Below, piece by piece: positions 26,480 through 35,612 of a DNA stretch of 64,000 bases. The translations under genes were made by a program, and so were the position numbers. This stretch comes from Mesonia sediminis (GTDB lineage Bacteria > Bacteroidota > Bacteroidia > Flavobacteriales > Flavobacteriaceae). The notes below the pieces were generated by a model. It was not told where the DNA came from. It worked only from the letters and a program-made list of their open reading frames with translations, and did no database searches. Within the stretch, counting starts at the first letter, position 1, and every line of letters starts with the position of its first letter. The stretch spans positions 1 through 64,000 of the forward strand of contig NZ_JBHULZ010000040.1 of the NCBI RefSeq assembly GCF_042684705.1, given 5' to 3'.

Positions 26480-26491
26480 TTGACAAGTCAA
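26480..26491. promoter_or_regulatory. Palindrome upstream of the XRE gene
   Basis: TTGAC-AA-GTCAA lies 12 bases before the preferred ATG of the XRE regulator gene. It is a plausible self-operator, placed where bound protein would block transcription of both XRE and Argonaute genes. Confidence 0.45.
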
Positions 26492-26503
26492 AATATCCCC
26501 AAA

Positions 26504-26797
26504 ATGACGTTTGGAGAATACATCAGAGAAATACGAGAAGAAAAGCAATTATTATTAAGAGAAGTTGCTTCTCAAATGAATATTGATACGGCACTTTTAA
26601 GTAAAATTGAACGTGGTACTCGTATGGCTCGTAAAGAGCAAGCTGAAGCATTAGCTAAAGCATTAAAACAAAATAAAAATGAATTGCTTCAATTCTGGAT
26701 GGCAGATAAAATTGTCTTTATGTTAAAAGATGAAAAGAACAGTACGGAAATCCTCAAAATTGTAGAACAAAAAATTAATAGATTGAGCAAGAAGTAG
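26504..26797 (+). CDS. XRE-family HTH regulator
   Basis: The product is 97 aa from ATG at 26504. The listed longer frame begins at a TTG within the palindrome. It has a classical five-helix XRE domain (GEYIREIREEKQLLLREVASQMNIDTALLSKIERGTR) and a short helical tail. The Argonaute gene starts 20 bases after it, so it probably regulates the pair. Its helix-turn-helix is typical of small phage- and element-encoded repressors. Confidence 0.85.
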   Translation: MTFGEYIREIREEKQLLLREVASQMNIDTALLSKIERGTRMARKEQAEALAKALKQNKNELLQFWMADKIVFMLKDEKNSTEILKIVEQKINRLSKK

Positions 26798-26817
26798 AAT
26801 TAATAAACCCAAGTATT

Positions 26818-28881
26818 ATGAGTCAGGAACTTTATTTCAATATCATAACGTTTGATTTACCAGACAAACCAATAACTTTTTATTTAAGTAAAGAGAAAAT
26901 TGGTAATGCTCAAAAGCTCTATAAAACAAAGTTTCCAACCAATATTGAAGAATTGTTTCCTGGTATAAAAGAAGAAAACCCTGATTTCATATACACATCG
27001 TTTATTTACGAAAAAGAAGGCTATCATCCCTTATCACTCAATCTAAAGGAACAACCAACCGACTTAATTAAACACTATTATAATTGGCGTATCAAAAAAT
27101 TCTTTAATAGCATTAAAAAACTTGTTGGTCAAAACTTTGTGAATGATAATCAAATTTGGATAGGTAATAGATCATATCAAAATAAAAGTTTCGCGCAGTA
27201 TTATAAGTTTACGGTCAAAGTACAAATTAAAGAAGTTAGTGAATATGGTGAGTTAGTTATTTCTTATGATGGTATGGCTAAAGTGTTTAAAAAACCTATT
27301 TCTGAAATTATAAAACATACCTCAACAACAAATCTTAATAAAGTTGTATATAAAATGAGGTTATTAAAATATCATAAGGAAAAGGAATTTATTGATGATA
27401 ACACAAAGGCTTTTGCCATTTTGAATAACGATTTACGTAATGCGTTTAAAATTAAACCAGAACCCAAAGATGATTCCAATAAATATATTGGTTATAAACA
27501 CAAAATTGATAAGTTTATTCAACATTTCATTTTAAGTGATGAATTTAAGAAAGTTATCCCTGTAAATAATGATGATTACCTGCCAGTAGAAATAAATCGC
27601 ATTGGTGAAGTAACTGATGAAAGTAATGATTTATTGTTCCAAAATGGTGTTGGTAGAAATCCCAAAATAGATTTTAAGAACTTAAAACCTTTAAATCCTT
27701 GTCAGTTAGATAATGTGCATTTCTTCTTTATACATCATACAAGTTATGCTAAAGAAGTAGAAGCATTGCAAAAATTATTGGAAGATGGTACAAGTTGGTA
27801 TAAAGGTTTAAATATTTATGCAGGTGTTTTAGCACATTTCGATAATAATGTCAATATAATATTTGATGATTTAGAAAATCCATTACCTCAAATTGCAAAG
27901 GGTATAAAAGATTTTAAATCAGACCCTAATATTAATTATGTTGCTATTTATTTAAGTCCTTTTAATAAGCACGAACCCAATCTTGAAAAAAAGTTAGTGT
28001 ATTACAAGGTTAAAGAACAGCTTTTATATAAAAGAATTATATCTCAAGTAATAGAGTTTGATAGATTTAGAAGAAATCAACATAAGTTCATATACGATTT
28101 AACAAACATTTCATTAGCCTTATTAGCAAAATTAGATGGTACACCTTGGCAACTAAATGTCAAACCTAAAAATGAATTAGTTATTGGTGTGGGTGCATTT
28201 AAAAATACCGAAGAAAACATTCGATATGTAGCAAGTGCATTCAGTTTTAAAAATAATGGAAGGTTTAATGAATTTCATTATTTCAGTAAATCTGATGTTA
28301 AACAGTTAGGGGGTGCATTAAGTGATGCTATCTATCAATACGTACCAACAAACCAAATACCTGAAAAAATAGTTATTCACTTTTATAAGGATATGAAGGA
28401 TGAAGAAATACAACCTGTTTTAGAAATGATGGATAAACTTCAATTGCCTTGTCCTCTTTTTGTTCTTAATATTAATAAAACTAAATCACAAGATATTATT
28501 GCTTTTGACCAAAATTGGAATGGTGAGTTAATTCCAATGAGTGGCACATATATAAATATTGGCCCTAAAGGAGAATATAAATATTTACTCTTTAATAATT
28601 TGAGGTATAACAATACTGTAAAATACCCAAGTCATTCAAGTTATTCATTTCCAATAAAACTTAAAATATCAAGTCCTACACCAGAGGCTTTAAATGATAG
28701 TAAAATGATTAGAAAGCTAATAGAGCAAGTGTATCAATTTAGTAGGCTATATTGGAAATCCTTACGTCAACAAAACGTACCAATAACAATTAAATATCCT
28801 GAAATGGTTGCAGAAATAGCACCTCGTTTTGAAAGCAAGGAAATACCACCTTTTGGTCAAGAAACCTTATGGTTTTTATAA
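26818..28881 (+). CDS. Prokaryotic Argonaute, long form, catalytic residues lost
   Basis: The product is 687 aa. N-terminal lobe residues 1-300 are not assignable to PAZ with confidence. The MID domain has the 5'-end pocket set (Y395/Y396, K399, SQ at 409-410, K438 in LLAKLDG). The PIWI domain starts near 450. The first catalytic Asp position (IGxD) is G459 in VIGVGAF, and the RDG-like second Asp position is HFY at 521-523, so the DEDX tetrad is broken. The C-terminal IKYPEMVAEIAPR is the usual end of Argonautes. It likely binds a guide and target without cutting, and would need a partner. It is next to the XRE gene; no nuclease gene is adjacent. Confidence 0.88.
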   Translation: MSQELYFNIITFDLPDKPITFYLSKEKIGNAQKLYKTKFPTNIEELFPGIKEENPDFIYTSFIYEKEGYHPLSLNLKEQPTDLIKHYYNWRIKKFFNSIKKLVGQNFVNDNQIWIGNRSYQNKSFAQYYKFTVKVQIKEVSEYGELVISYDGMAKVFKKPISEIIKHTSTTNLNKVVYKMRLLKYHKEKEFIDDNTKAFAILNNDLRNAFKIKPEPKDDSNKYIGYKHKIDKFIQHFILSDEFKKVIPVNNDDYLPVEINRIGEVTDESNDLLFQNGVGRNPKIDFKNLKPLNPCQLDNVHFFFIHHTSYAKEVEALQKLLEDGTSWYKGLNIYAGVLAHFDNNVNIIFDDLENPLPQIAKGIKDFKSDPNINYVAIYLSPFNKHEPNLEKKLVYYKVKEQLLYKRIISQVIEFDRFRRNQHKFIYDLTNISLALLAKLDGTPWQLNVKPKNELVIGVGAFKNTEENIRYVASAFSFKNNGRFNEFHYFSKSDVKQLGGALSDAIYQYVPTNQIPEKIVIHFYKDMKDEEIQPVLEMMDKLQLPCPLFVLNINKTKSQDIIAFDQNWNGELIPMSGTYINIGPKGEYKYLLFNNLRYNNTVKYPSHSSYSFPIKLKISSPTPEALNDSKMIRKLIEQVYQFSRLYWKSLRQQNVPITIKYPEMVAEIAPRFESKEIPPFGQETLWFL

Positions 28882-28926
28882 TCCGAAGCCTTTTTTCTTT
28901 GCACAACCTGTGCATCGATTAATTTG

Positions 28927-28934
28927 TATCTTTG
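28927..28934 (+). promoter_or_regulatory. Promoter -7 box before the metal block
   Basis: TATCTTTG matches TAnnTTTG. Just upstream the palindrome GCACA-ACC-TGTGC (28901-28913) could be an operator. This would start transcription of the HYC_CC_PP gene at 28944. Confidence 0.5.
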
Positions 28935-28943
28935 TCAAAATTT

Positions 28944-29339
28944 ATGAAAATATTCTTTTCCATATCAATGTCAATTTTATTCTTTTTTCAAGGGATAAGC
29001 ATAGATATGGACTTTTGTGGACCAATTAAAGAAATTTCAAGCATTATTACCCATTATCAAGACCATAAAGTTTATGGAGACTCTTTCCTTGATTATGTAG
29101 TTGAAGATTACATTGACAGCGATGCAAAAAATGAAGAGCATCATCACAACCCAGATAAGGAGAATACACCAGTCCATTCCCATAATCAATGCTGTCACCC
29201 TTTAGTTTTAATTATTGCTAACAATAATTTGGCTTTAACCAATCGACTAAAGTTTGAAGAGAAAAAACAATATAATTTACATAAAGTAAACTTCACTTCC
29301 AGATATTTGGAATCACTTTTCCAACCCCCTAAAGTATAA
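28944..29339 (+). CDS. HYC_CC_PP-family metal-associated protein
   Basis: The product is about 131 aa from ATG at 28944. A signal-peptide-like N-terminus (IFFSISMSILFFFQG) is followed by an acidic stretch and a histidine-rich part (EEHHHNP, HSHNQCCHPL), ending in PP. The HYC-CC-PP pattern is a family seen directly upstream of CusA-type efflux genes in Bacteroidetes. It is probably a periplasmic metal-binding helper. Here it also stands first in the metal block, before the fusion exporter. Confidence 0.8.
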   Translation: MKIFFSISMSILFFFQGISIDMDFCGPIKEISSIITHYQDHKVYGDSFLDYVVEDYIDSDAKNEEHHHNPDKENTPVHSHNQCCHPLVLIIANNNLALTNRLKFEEKKQYNLHKVNFTSRYLESLFQPPKV

Positions 29340-29445
29340 TTCAGTTTTTTTAGGATAGTTATATCCTACCGTGATGCTTTTCAAAGTAAGTATCGCATCA
29401 TAAACGCATTGCATCTCTTTGCATTGCGATGTTTAAACTGAATTA
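29337..29445 (+). ncRNA. Possible four-way-junction leader RNA before cusA
   Basis: An 11-bp closing stem (TAATTCAGTTT 29337-29347 with AAACTGAATTA 29435-29445) encloses three hairpins: AGGATA/TATCCT (29352-29367, loop GTTA), TGATGC/GCATCA (29372-29400) and CGCA.. /..TGCG (29405-29428, nine pairs with one mismatch). The stem ends 11 bases before the cusA start, which would fit a translational or transcriptional switch. It does not resemble the NiCo riboswitch in its conserved junction bases. Confidence 0.5.
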
Positions 29446-29456
29446 ATACTTTTTCT

Positions 29457-32400
29457 ATGATTAACAAAATCATTTCATTTTCCATTAATAACAAGTTTAT
29501 TATTGGGCTCTTTATAGTGGCACTTGTAGGTACGGGCATTTGGTCTATGGCCACTATAAATCTGGGTTCTGTACCCGATATTACCAACAACCAAGTACAG
29601 GTTATTACAGTTGCCCCAAATTTAGGTACTGAAGATATTGAGCAGTTTGTAACCTATCCGGTAGAATTGGCAATGGCAAATCTTCCTGATGTTATCGAAC
29701 TGCGTTCGGTGTCTCGTTTTGGGTTGTCTGTAGTTACCATTGTTTTTAAGGACGAGGCAGGCACTTATCTTCCCCGGCAATTGGTGCAAGAGAAATTAAC
29801 CGAAGTTGCTGGAGAAATTCCTGAAGGCTTTGGTACGCCATTTATGGCACCAATAACTACAGGTCTGGGCGAAATTTACCAATACACCCTAAAACTAAAA
29901 GAGGGCTACGAAGATAAATACGATGCAATGGAGCTTCGTACTATTCAAGATTGGATTGTAAAACGCCAAATGGCATTAGTTCCAGGAGTGGTCGAGGTCA
30001 ATGCTTTTGGAGGGTATGTGAAACAATATGAAGTGGCCATAAATCCTGATAAATTAAAAAGTTTTGGCATTACAATGAATCAGGTTTTTGAAGCCCTGAA
30101 AGTGAACAATGCCAATACAGGTGGTGCTTATATCGAGAAAAACCACCAAGCAAATTTCATTCGCGGAGAAGGTTTGGCGCGTAGCATTGAAGATTTGGAA
30201 AACACCGTTGTAACCACACAAAACGGAAGCCCTGTTTTAGTGCGGGATGTCGCTGAAAAAGTGGGCTATGGGAATCAGGTGCGATATGGTGCGTTTACCC
30301 AAGATGGCCACGAATCTGTTGGTGGACAAATACTGATGCTGAAAGGCGAAAGTCCAAGTAACGTTATAGAAAATGTTGAAAAGCGCATTGTAGAAATCCA
30401 AAAATCCTTACCGGAAGGCGTTTATATTGATGCTTTTTTAAGTCGAAGTGAACTTATTGAGGCAACCACAAGTACCGTTAAAACAAATCTAATAGAAGGT
30501 GCCCTTATTGTCATATTTGTTTTGGTCTTGCTTTTAGGAAGCTTCCGTGGTGGCTTGATAGCAGCGTCGGTAATCCCTTTATGCCTATTATTTGCATTTA
30601 TTTTGATGAAACAATTTGGCATTTGGGCAAATTTAATGTCCTTGGGTGCGATCGATTTTGGGATTATTGTAGATGGTGCGGTGATTATCGTGGAAGGAGC
30701 GGTTTTCCACATTCATCAACGGATGAAAAAATCCACAACCGCCATTAACCAAGCTGAAATGGATGAAATCGCCTATGACTCTTCAAGTAAAATGATGAAT
30801 TCTGCCTTCTTCGGTCAACTAATTGTTCTTATAGTTTTTACACCTATTCTGTTTTTGACCGGTGTGGAAGGGAAAATGTTTCGACCAATGGCATTTACAT
30901 TTGGTTTTGCCGTTTTAGGGGCAATTATTCTTTGCCTTACCTACGTACCAATGATGTCATCATTATTTTTAAAACCTGCTAAAAATCAAAATAGTTGGTT
31001 TGCCAAATTTGAAAACAAGATTGATAGGTTCAGTGATAAAATTATGGGGGTTCTGAATCGTATCTATCTGCCAATATTAAATTTTGCACTTCGCTTTAGG
31101 GCTGGTGTGGTTATAGGAGCGGTTTCATTGCTATTAATTGCAGGATTTGTATTTAGCAATATGGGAGCAGAATTTGTCCCGAAATTTGATGAAGGCGATA
31201 TTGCCTTTCAAGCCTTGATAAAACCAGGGAGCAGTCTTACAGAATCTATTGAGGCTTCAAAAAAACTTCAGAATTTAATCAATGAATTTCCAGAAGTAAA
31301 AACGGTAGTTTCAAGGATTGGTGTGGCCGAAATACCAACAGACCCAATGCCTATGGATATTGCGGATAGTTATATTATTCTTGAAAAGGACAAGAGTAAA
31401 TGGACATCCGCAGATAGTAAAGAAGAACTCATAGAAAAGATTCAAGAAAAAATTTCAGTAGTTCCCGGCGTAAATTTTGTGTTTACACAACCTGTTGAAC
31501 TTCGATTTAATGAATTGCTGACTGGCGTTCGTGAGGACGTAGCCATCAAATTATATGGAGAAGATTTAAACGTGTTGGCAGATAAGGTTCAGGAAATTGC
31601 TGCGGTCATACGGAAAGTTCCGGGTGCTGCAGACCTTAACGTAGAGGCTACAAGTGGTTTGCCCCAAATGACCGTGGTGTATAACCGCGCAAAAATGGCT
31701 CAATACGGAGTAACCGTTGACAAGCTGAATGATTATGTGAGTGCATCGTTTTCAGGAGAAGCCGCAGGTGTGATTTTTGAAGGGGAAAAACGGTTCGATG
31801 TGGTCATTCGTTTGGCAGAGGAATATCGACAAGACATCAATAGCTTAAAAAACCTTTATATAGACCTGCCAAACGGTGCACAAGTACCATTAAAGGAGGT
31901 GGCAGATATCAGCTATAAACCCGGACCAATGCAGATTTCAAGAGACAATACCTCTCGTCGTACTTCCGTGGGCGTGAATGTTCGTGGGCGCGATGTAAAA
32001 TCGATGGTCGAGGAAATTCAACAAAAATTGGAAACGGATGTTAAACTGCCACCAGGTTATTTTGTAACCTACGGCGGATCATTTGAAAACCTACAACGAG
32101 CATCAGACCGATTGATGATTGTAGTCCCAATCGTTCTATTAACAATATTTGTTCTGCTTTACTTTGCTTTGAATTCATTTTCACAAGCCTTGATGATCTA
32201 TATGGCGGTACCTTTGGCAGCCATAGGTGGCGTTTTCGTTTTGTGGATTCGTGGAATGCCTTTCAGTATTTCGGCGGGAGTCGGGTTTATCGTACTCTTC
32301 GGAGTTGCCGTATTAAACGGCTTGATTCTTATAAACAAATTCAATGAACTAAAAGACAGTGGAATGACAGATATAAAAAAACGTATATACGAAGCTACGC

Positions 32401-33872
32401 ACGAACGTTTACGTCCAATTTTATTGACAGCCATTACAACAATTATGGGCTTTATCCCAATGGCGGTTTCCACCTCTGGTGGTGCCGAAGTACAACGACC
32501 ATTGGCAACAGTAGTGATTGGAGGAATGCTTACGGCAACCTTTCTGACCTTGGTGGTTATTCCTATTCTTTATTACTGGCTCGAATCGAGAAAAGAACGA
32601 AACAATAACGATGGAGCTATAAGCTATGTCAACAAATCAACTAACATTGTAACCGTATTATTGATGGTTGGCGGTTTGATGGCTTCTGGAACTGCTTTTG
32701 CCCAAGACACCAATGCAGATGGAACAATTCCAAAAACCTTGACCGTGGATGAGGCCATCGCTTTGGCAAAACAGAATTATCCTTCTCTTAAAGAAAGTCA
32801 AGCCTTTATAGAACGTGAACAGGCTATGAAAGGCACAAGTTTCGACTTGGGCAGTACGCAAGTTTTTACGGGAAAGGAAGAATATGGCAATAATCTTCCC
32901 GGAGTACAGACTACCATTGGTGTGCAACAGGGCAACATTGATTTGCTTTCAGGATTTTCAAAATCGAAGTTTTACAAAGAGCGTATTGCCTTGGGAGAAA
33001 AGTTTTATGTGGCCAATGAACAACAGTTGGTGCGCAATGTGATGCAAGCCTATGACCAAATTAATTATTACAAGGCACAGTTGCGTTTTGCAGAACAGCT
33101 GGATAGTGTTTATATTAATTTTAGGGAGGCTGCTGAATTGCGTTATGAAACAGGGGAAACCGGGAAATTGGAATTTATTGCAGCATCTTCGGAATATCAG
33201 CAAATACAAGTATTAAAACAACAAGCCTATGATGATATTGAAATTGCCAAACGTGCTTTAAAACAGTATTTGGGAACGGATGAAAGCATTGAAACGGTGA
33301 ACGATTTTTACGAGCCATTGGATTTTATGGCAAATTTGGATTCTACCTCGGTAGCAAACAACCCAATATTGCAATATGCGTTGCAGAACGCCGAAGTAAG
33401 TAAAGCAAATGTGGGTGTTGAAAAATCGCAACTCCTACCGAAATTCAGTTTATCGTTTGGAAGGCAAGTAGTGGATGATGTTTCTGGATTCAATACCTAT
33501 CAGGCAGGTATTAGTATTCCGTTATGGTTTTTTCCGCAGAAATCGAGGATAAAGGCAGCCAAGGCAGATGCAATGGTCGCAGAAAATCAATATTTGGAGC
33601 AAAAGGCAACCACCGAAAGTAGGGTGTCGCAATTGTTCAAATCCCTTGAAAAAACGCGGAAAATATTGCAGTATTATGAAGAAGGCGCATTGCTTTTGGC
33701 GGAAGAACAAATAACCACCGCAGAATTGGCATCCAAGGAAGGCGAAATAGATTATGTCAACTATATAACCATCCTTAACAGTGCCATCAGGATAAAGCAA
33801 ACACATTTGGAATACATCAATCAATACAACCAACAATCTATTGAGGTACAATATCAGTTGGGTAATCTATAA
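29457..33872 (+). CDS. CusA/CzcA RND metal exporter fused to outer-membrane factor
   Basis: The product is 1471 aa. Residues 1-1055 are a heavy-metal RND pump with twelve membrane helices and the helix-4 motif AIDFGIIVDGAVIIVEG. Residues about 1062-1083 look like a signal peptide (LLMVGGLMASGTAFAQ). Residues 1085-1471 form a TolC/CusC-type outer-membrane factor with long coiled-coil helices. Such fusions are known in Bacteroidetes and would supply pump and channel in one gene; the internal signal suggests cleavage. With CusB downstream it forms a tripartite metal (Cu, Zn, Co or Cd) exporter. The gene ends 17 bases before cusB. Confidence 0.92.
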   Translation: MINKIISFSINNKFIIGLFIVALVGTGIWSMATINLGSVPDITNNQVQVITVAPNLGTEDIEQFVTYPVELAMANLPDVIELRSVSRFGLSVVTIVFKDEAGTYLPRQLVQEKLTEVAGEIPEGFGTPFMAPITTGLGEIYQYTLKLKEGYEDKYDAMELRTIQDWIVKRQMALVPGVVEVNAFGGYVKQYEVAINPDKLKSFGITMNQVFEALKVNNANTGGAYIEKNHQANFIRGEGLARSIEDLENTVVTTQNGSPVLVRDVAEKVGYGNQVRYGAFTQDGHESVGGQILMLKGESPSNVIENVEKRIVEIQKSLPEGVYIDAFLSRSELIEATTSTVKTNLIEGALIVIFVLVLLLGSFRGGLIAASVIPLCLLFAFILMKQFGIWANLMSLGAIDFGIIVDGAVIIVEGAVFHIHQRMKKSTTAINQAEMDEIAYDSSSKMMNSAFFGQLIVLIVFTPILFLTGVEGKMFRPMAFTFGFAVLGAIILCLTYVPMMSSLFLKPAKNQNSWFAKFENKIDRFSDKIMGVLNRIYLPILNFALRFRAGVVIGAVSLLLIAGFVFSNMGAEFVPKFDEGDIAFQALIKPGSSLTESIEASKKLQNLINEFPEVKTVVSRIGVAEIPTDPMPMDIADSYIILEKDKSKWTSADSKEELIEKIQEKISVVPGVNFVFTQPVELRFNELLTGVREDVAIKLYGEDLNVLADKVQEIAAVIRKVPGAADLNVEATSGLPQMTVVYNRAKMAQYGVTVDKLNDYVSASFSGEAAGVIFEGEKRFDVVIRLAEEYRQDINSLKNLYIDLPNGAQVPLKEVADISYKPGPMQISRDNTSRRTSVGVNVRGRDVKSMVEEIQQKLETDVKLPPGYFVTYGGSFENLQRASDRLMIVVPIVLLTIFVLLYFALNSFSQALMIYMAVPLAAIGGVFVLWIRGMPFSISAGVGFIVLFGVAVLNGLILINKFNELKDSGMTDIKKRIYEATHERLRPILLTAITTIMGFIPMAVSTSGGAEVQRPLATVVIGGMLTATFLTLVVIPILYYWLESRKERNNNDGAISYVNKSTNIVTVLLMVGGLMASGTAFAQDTNADGTIPKTLTVDEAIALAKQNYPSLKESQAFIEREQAMKGTSFDLGSTQVFTGKEEYGNNLPGVQTTIGVQQGNIDLLSGFSKSKFYKERIALGEKFYVANEQQLVRNVMQAYDQINYYKAQLRFAEQLDSVYINFREAAELRYETGETGKLEFIAASSEYQQIQVLKQQAYDDIEIAKRALKQYLGTDESIETVNDFYEPLDFMANLDSTSVANNPILQYALQNAEVSKANVGVEKSQLLPKFSLSFGRQVVDDVSGFNTYQAGISIPLWFFPQKSRIKAAKADAMVAENQYLEQKATTESRVSQLFKSLEKTRKILQYYEEGALLLAEEQITTAELASKEGEIDYVNYITILNSAIRIKQTHLEYINQYNQQSIEVQYQLGNL

Positions 33873-33889
33873 TATAATAAAGAAGAAAA

Positions 33890-35143
33890 ATGAAGAATAT
33901 ACTATTAGTAAGTACCGTATTATTTACGCTTATGTTTATGAGTTGTAACGATGGCCAAAAATCTGAACTTGGGCATAACGAAGCTGAAGGCGTATCAAAA
34001 ACCGAAGCAGGTGGCGAAGATGCACACGGCGAAGAAGGTCACGACGAAGAAGAAGGAGGCCATAGTGAGGAAGAAGGCGTTGTAGAACTTACAAAGCAAC
34101 AGGCTGAAACCATCGGTTTGGAAATGAAACCTCTGGAGGAACGGAATTTAGGGAACAACATTAAGGTAACGGGTACGCTGGAACTTTACCCACAGGACAA
34201 GGCGAACATCAGTCCGTTTGTTGGTGGAAATGTGAGTTCCATAAAAGTTGTACCTGGAGATAACGTAAGCAAAGGACAGGTGCTTGCGTATATTGAGCAT
34301 CCAGATATCATTGCAATTCAACAGGATTATCAGGAAAAAAATGATGAACTGGTCTTTTTGAAACAGGATTTTGAGCGTAAGCAGACTCTTTATGATAAAG
34401 GTGTTTCTTCTGGCAAGGAATTTCAGATGGCGCAGTCAAAATTTCGTTCCACAACATCCAGCGTCAATGGTTTGCGTTCCCAATTGAGACTGTTGGGCAT
34501 CAACCCGGACAAGGTGGCTGAAGGCCAAATATATTCCGCAGTTCCCATTATCACGCCCATAAGTGGCTATGTGGATGAAGTAATGATTAGTCTGGGCGAT
34601 TATGTGGCACAACAATCCAAAATGTTCTCAATAAGCGATAATTCAAAGATTTATGTCAACTTCAAAGTATATGAGAAGGACATAAAGCAAATCAAGAAAG
34701 GGCAACAGATATATTTTTCAACGGCTTCTCGTCCGGACGAACTGCTTAAGGCAACCGTTAGGTCTGTTGGCAAAACCTTCAATACTGACCCAAAAGCATT
34801 GGAAGTTTTGGCAGATATTGAGAACAAGGATAAAAACCTGTTGCCGGGTATGTACGTGGAAGGACGCATAGTGCAGGGCGAGAAAAAAGGTTTTGCAGTA
34901 CCGGAAGCTGCCATTATAAAAGAAGGCGAGCAATCCTTTATTTTTATTTTGGATGAAGATGAAGCAATGGAAGCGAACAAAATGAAATTTAAAATGGTAC
35001 CCGTAACGGTTGGACTAACTGATTTGGGCTTTGTTGAAGTCAATCTTCCTGCCGAAGTTTCAACGGATGCCAAAGTGGTCATCAAAGGAGCTTATAACCT
35101 GTCTTCTGAAATGGTTAAAGGCGAACTGGAACACGACCATTAA
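33890..35143 (+). CDS. CusB-type periplasmic adaptor, lipoprotein
   Basis: The product is 417 aa with a lipoprotein signal (lipobox MFMSC near residue 19). Residues 25-65 are rich in His and Glu (HGEEGHDEEEGGHSEEEG), a likely metal-binding patch. Then come adaptor domains: barrel-sandwich (about 95-240 with NISPFVGGNVSSIKVVPGDNVSKGQVL), a helical hairpin (150-195) and beta-barrel to 415. It links the RND pump to the outer-membrane factor. It is co-transcribed with the preceding gene. Confidence 0.9.
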   Translation: MKNILLVSTVLFTLMFMSCNDGQKSELGHNEAEGVSKTEAGGEDAHGEEGHDEEEGGHSEEEGVVELTKQQAETIGLEMKPLEERNLGNNIKVTGTLELYPQDKANISPFVGGNVSSIKVVPGDNVSKGQVLAYIEHPDIIAIQQDYQEKNDELVFLKQDFERKQTLYDKGVSSGKEFQMAQSKFRSTTSSVNGLRSQLRLLGINPDKVAEGQIYSAVPIITPISGYVDEVMISLGDYVAQQSKMFSISDNSKIYVNFKVYEKDIKQIKKGQQIYFSTASRPDELLKATVRSVGKTFNTDPKALEVLADIENKDKNLLPGMYVEGRIVQGEKKGFAVPEAAIIKEGEQSFIFILDEDEAMEANKMKFKMVPVTVGLTDLGFVEVNLPAEVSTDAKVVIKGAYNLSSEMVKGELEHDH

Positions 35144-35160
35144 TTCAAGAAAAACCAAAG

Positions 35161-35230
35161 GTTTTGATTCCGAGTTTGTTTATCGTCTTAATTAGTTTGT
35201 TAAAAATTAGAAAACAGGCTCGGTTCAAAA
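35161..35230 (+). other. Hairpin upstream of the PII-like gene
   Basis: The arms near 35161-35181 and 35211-35230 pair imperfectly (about 17 of 20). They lie in the 115-bp gap between cusB and the PII-like gene. It may be an attenuator or an RNA processing point. No clear T-run follows. Confidence 0.4.
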
Positions 35231-35258
35231 TCGATTAAAAATTTAAAAAATTCATAAT

Positions 35259-35597
35259 ATGAAGGAAATAAAAGCATTTATAAAACCGAACCGAATCCAA
35301 AGAGTCATTGAAGCACTATCAGATAATGGATTTGAAAGTATGACCCTTTCACAAGCAGAAGGCACTGGCGCATTCAAATCAAAAGGTGCAAGACCGTCGT
35401 TGGATTTTCACGTAACAGATAGTCCAGTGGTTAAGTTGGAACTGGTCTGCCAAAATGAGGAAGCCCAAGCGGCCATTGAAACAATTATAGCCAACGCCAA
35501 AACCGACGGGCCTGGAGATGGTATTATATATATAGCAAATATTGAAGATGCCTTTCAGATTAAAACTGGAGATTCCTTAAAACGGTACGACCTATAA
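35259..35597 (+). CDS. PII-like protein of metal efflux operons
   Basis: The product is 112 aa with the PII fold: MKEIKAFIKPNRIQRVIEAL at the start, a T-loop region (residues 35-55, AFKSKGARP) that lacks the usual Tyr-51 context, and GDGIIYIANIEDAFQIKTGD at the end. This variant (PII-NG type) is found next to CusA/CzcA genes and may sense metals or nucleotides and act on the exporter. It lies between cusB and a Fur gene, 15 bases before the latter. Confidence 0.85.
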   Translation: MKEIKAFIKPNRIQRVIEALSDNGFESMTLSQAEGTGAFKSKGARPSLDFHVTDSPVVKLELVCQNEEAQAAIETIIANAKTDGPGDGIIYIANIEDAFQIKTGDSLKRYDL

Positions 35598-35612
35598 AAC
35601 ACTTTATCACAA

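Noticed and set aside
26818..28881. An active DNA-guided nuclease
   Set aside because: Two of the catalytic positions visible by motif (IGxD and the RDG region) are changed.
29337..29445. NiCo (czcD) riboswitch
   Set aside because: The number of stems is similar, but the conserved G-rich junction bases known for that class are not seen.
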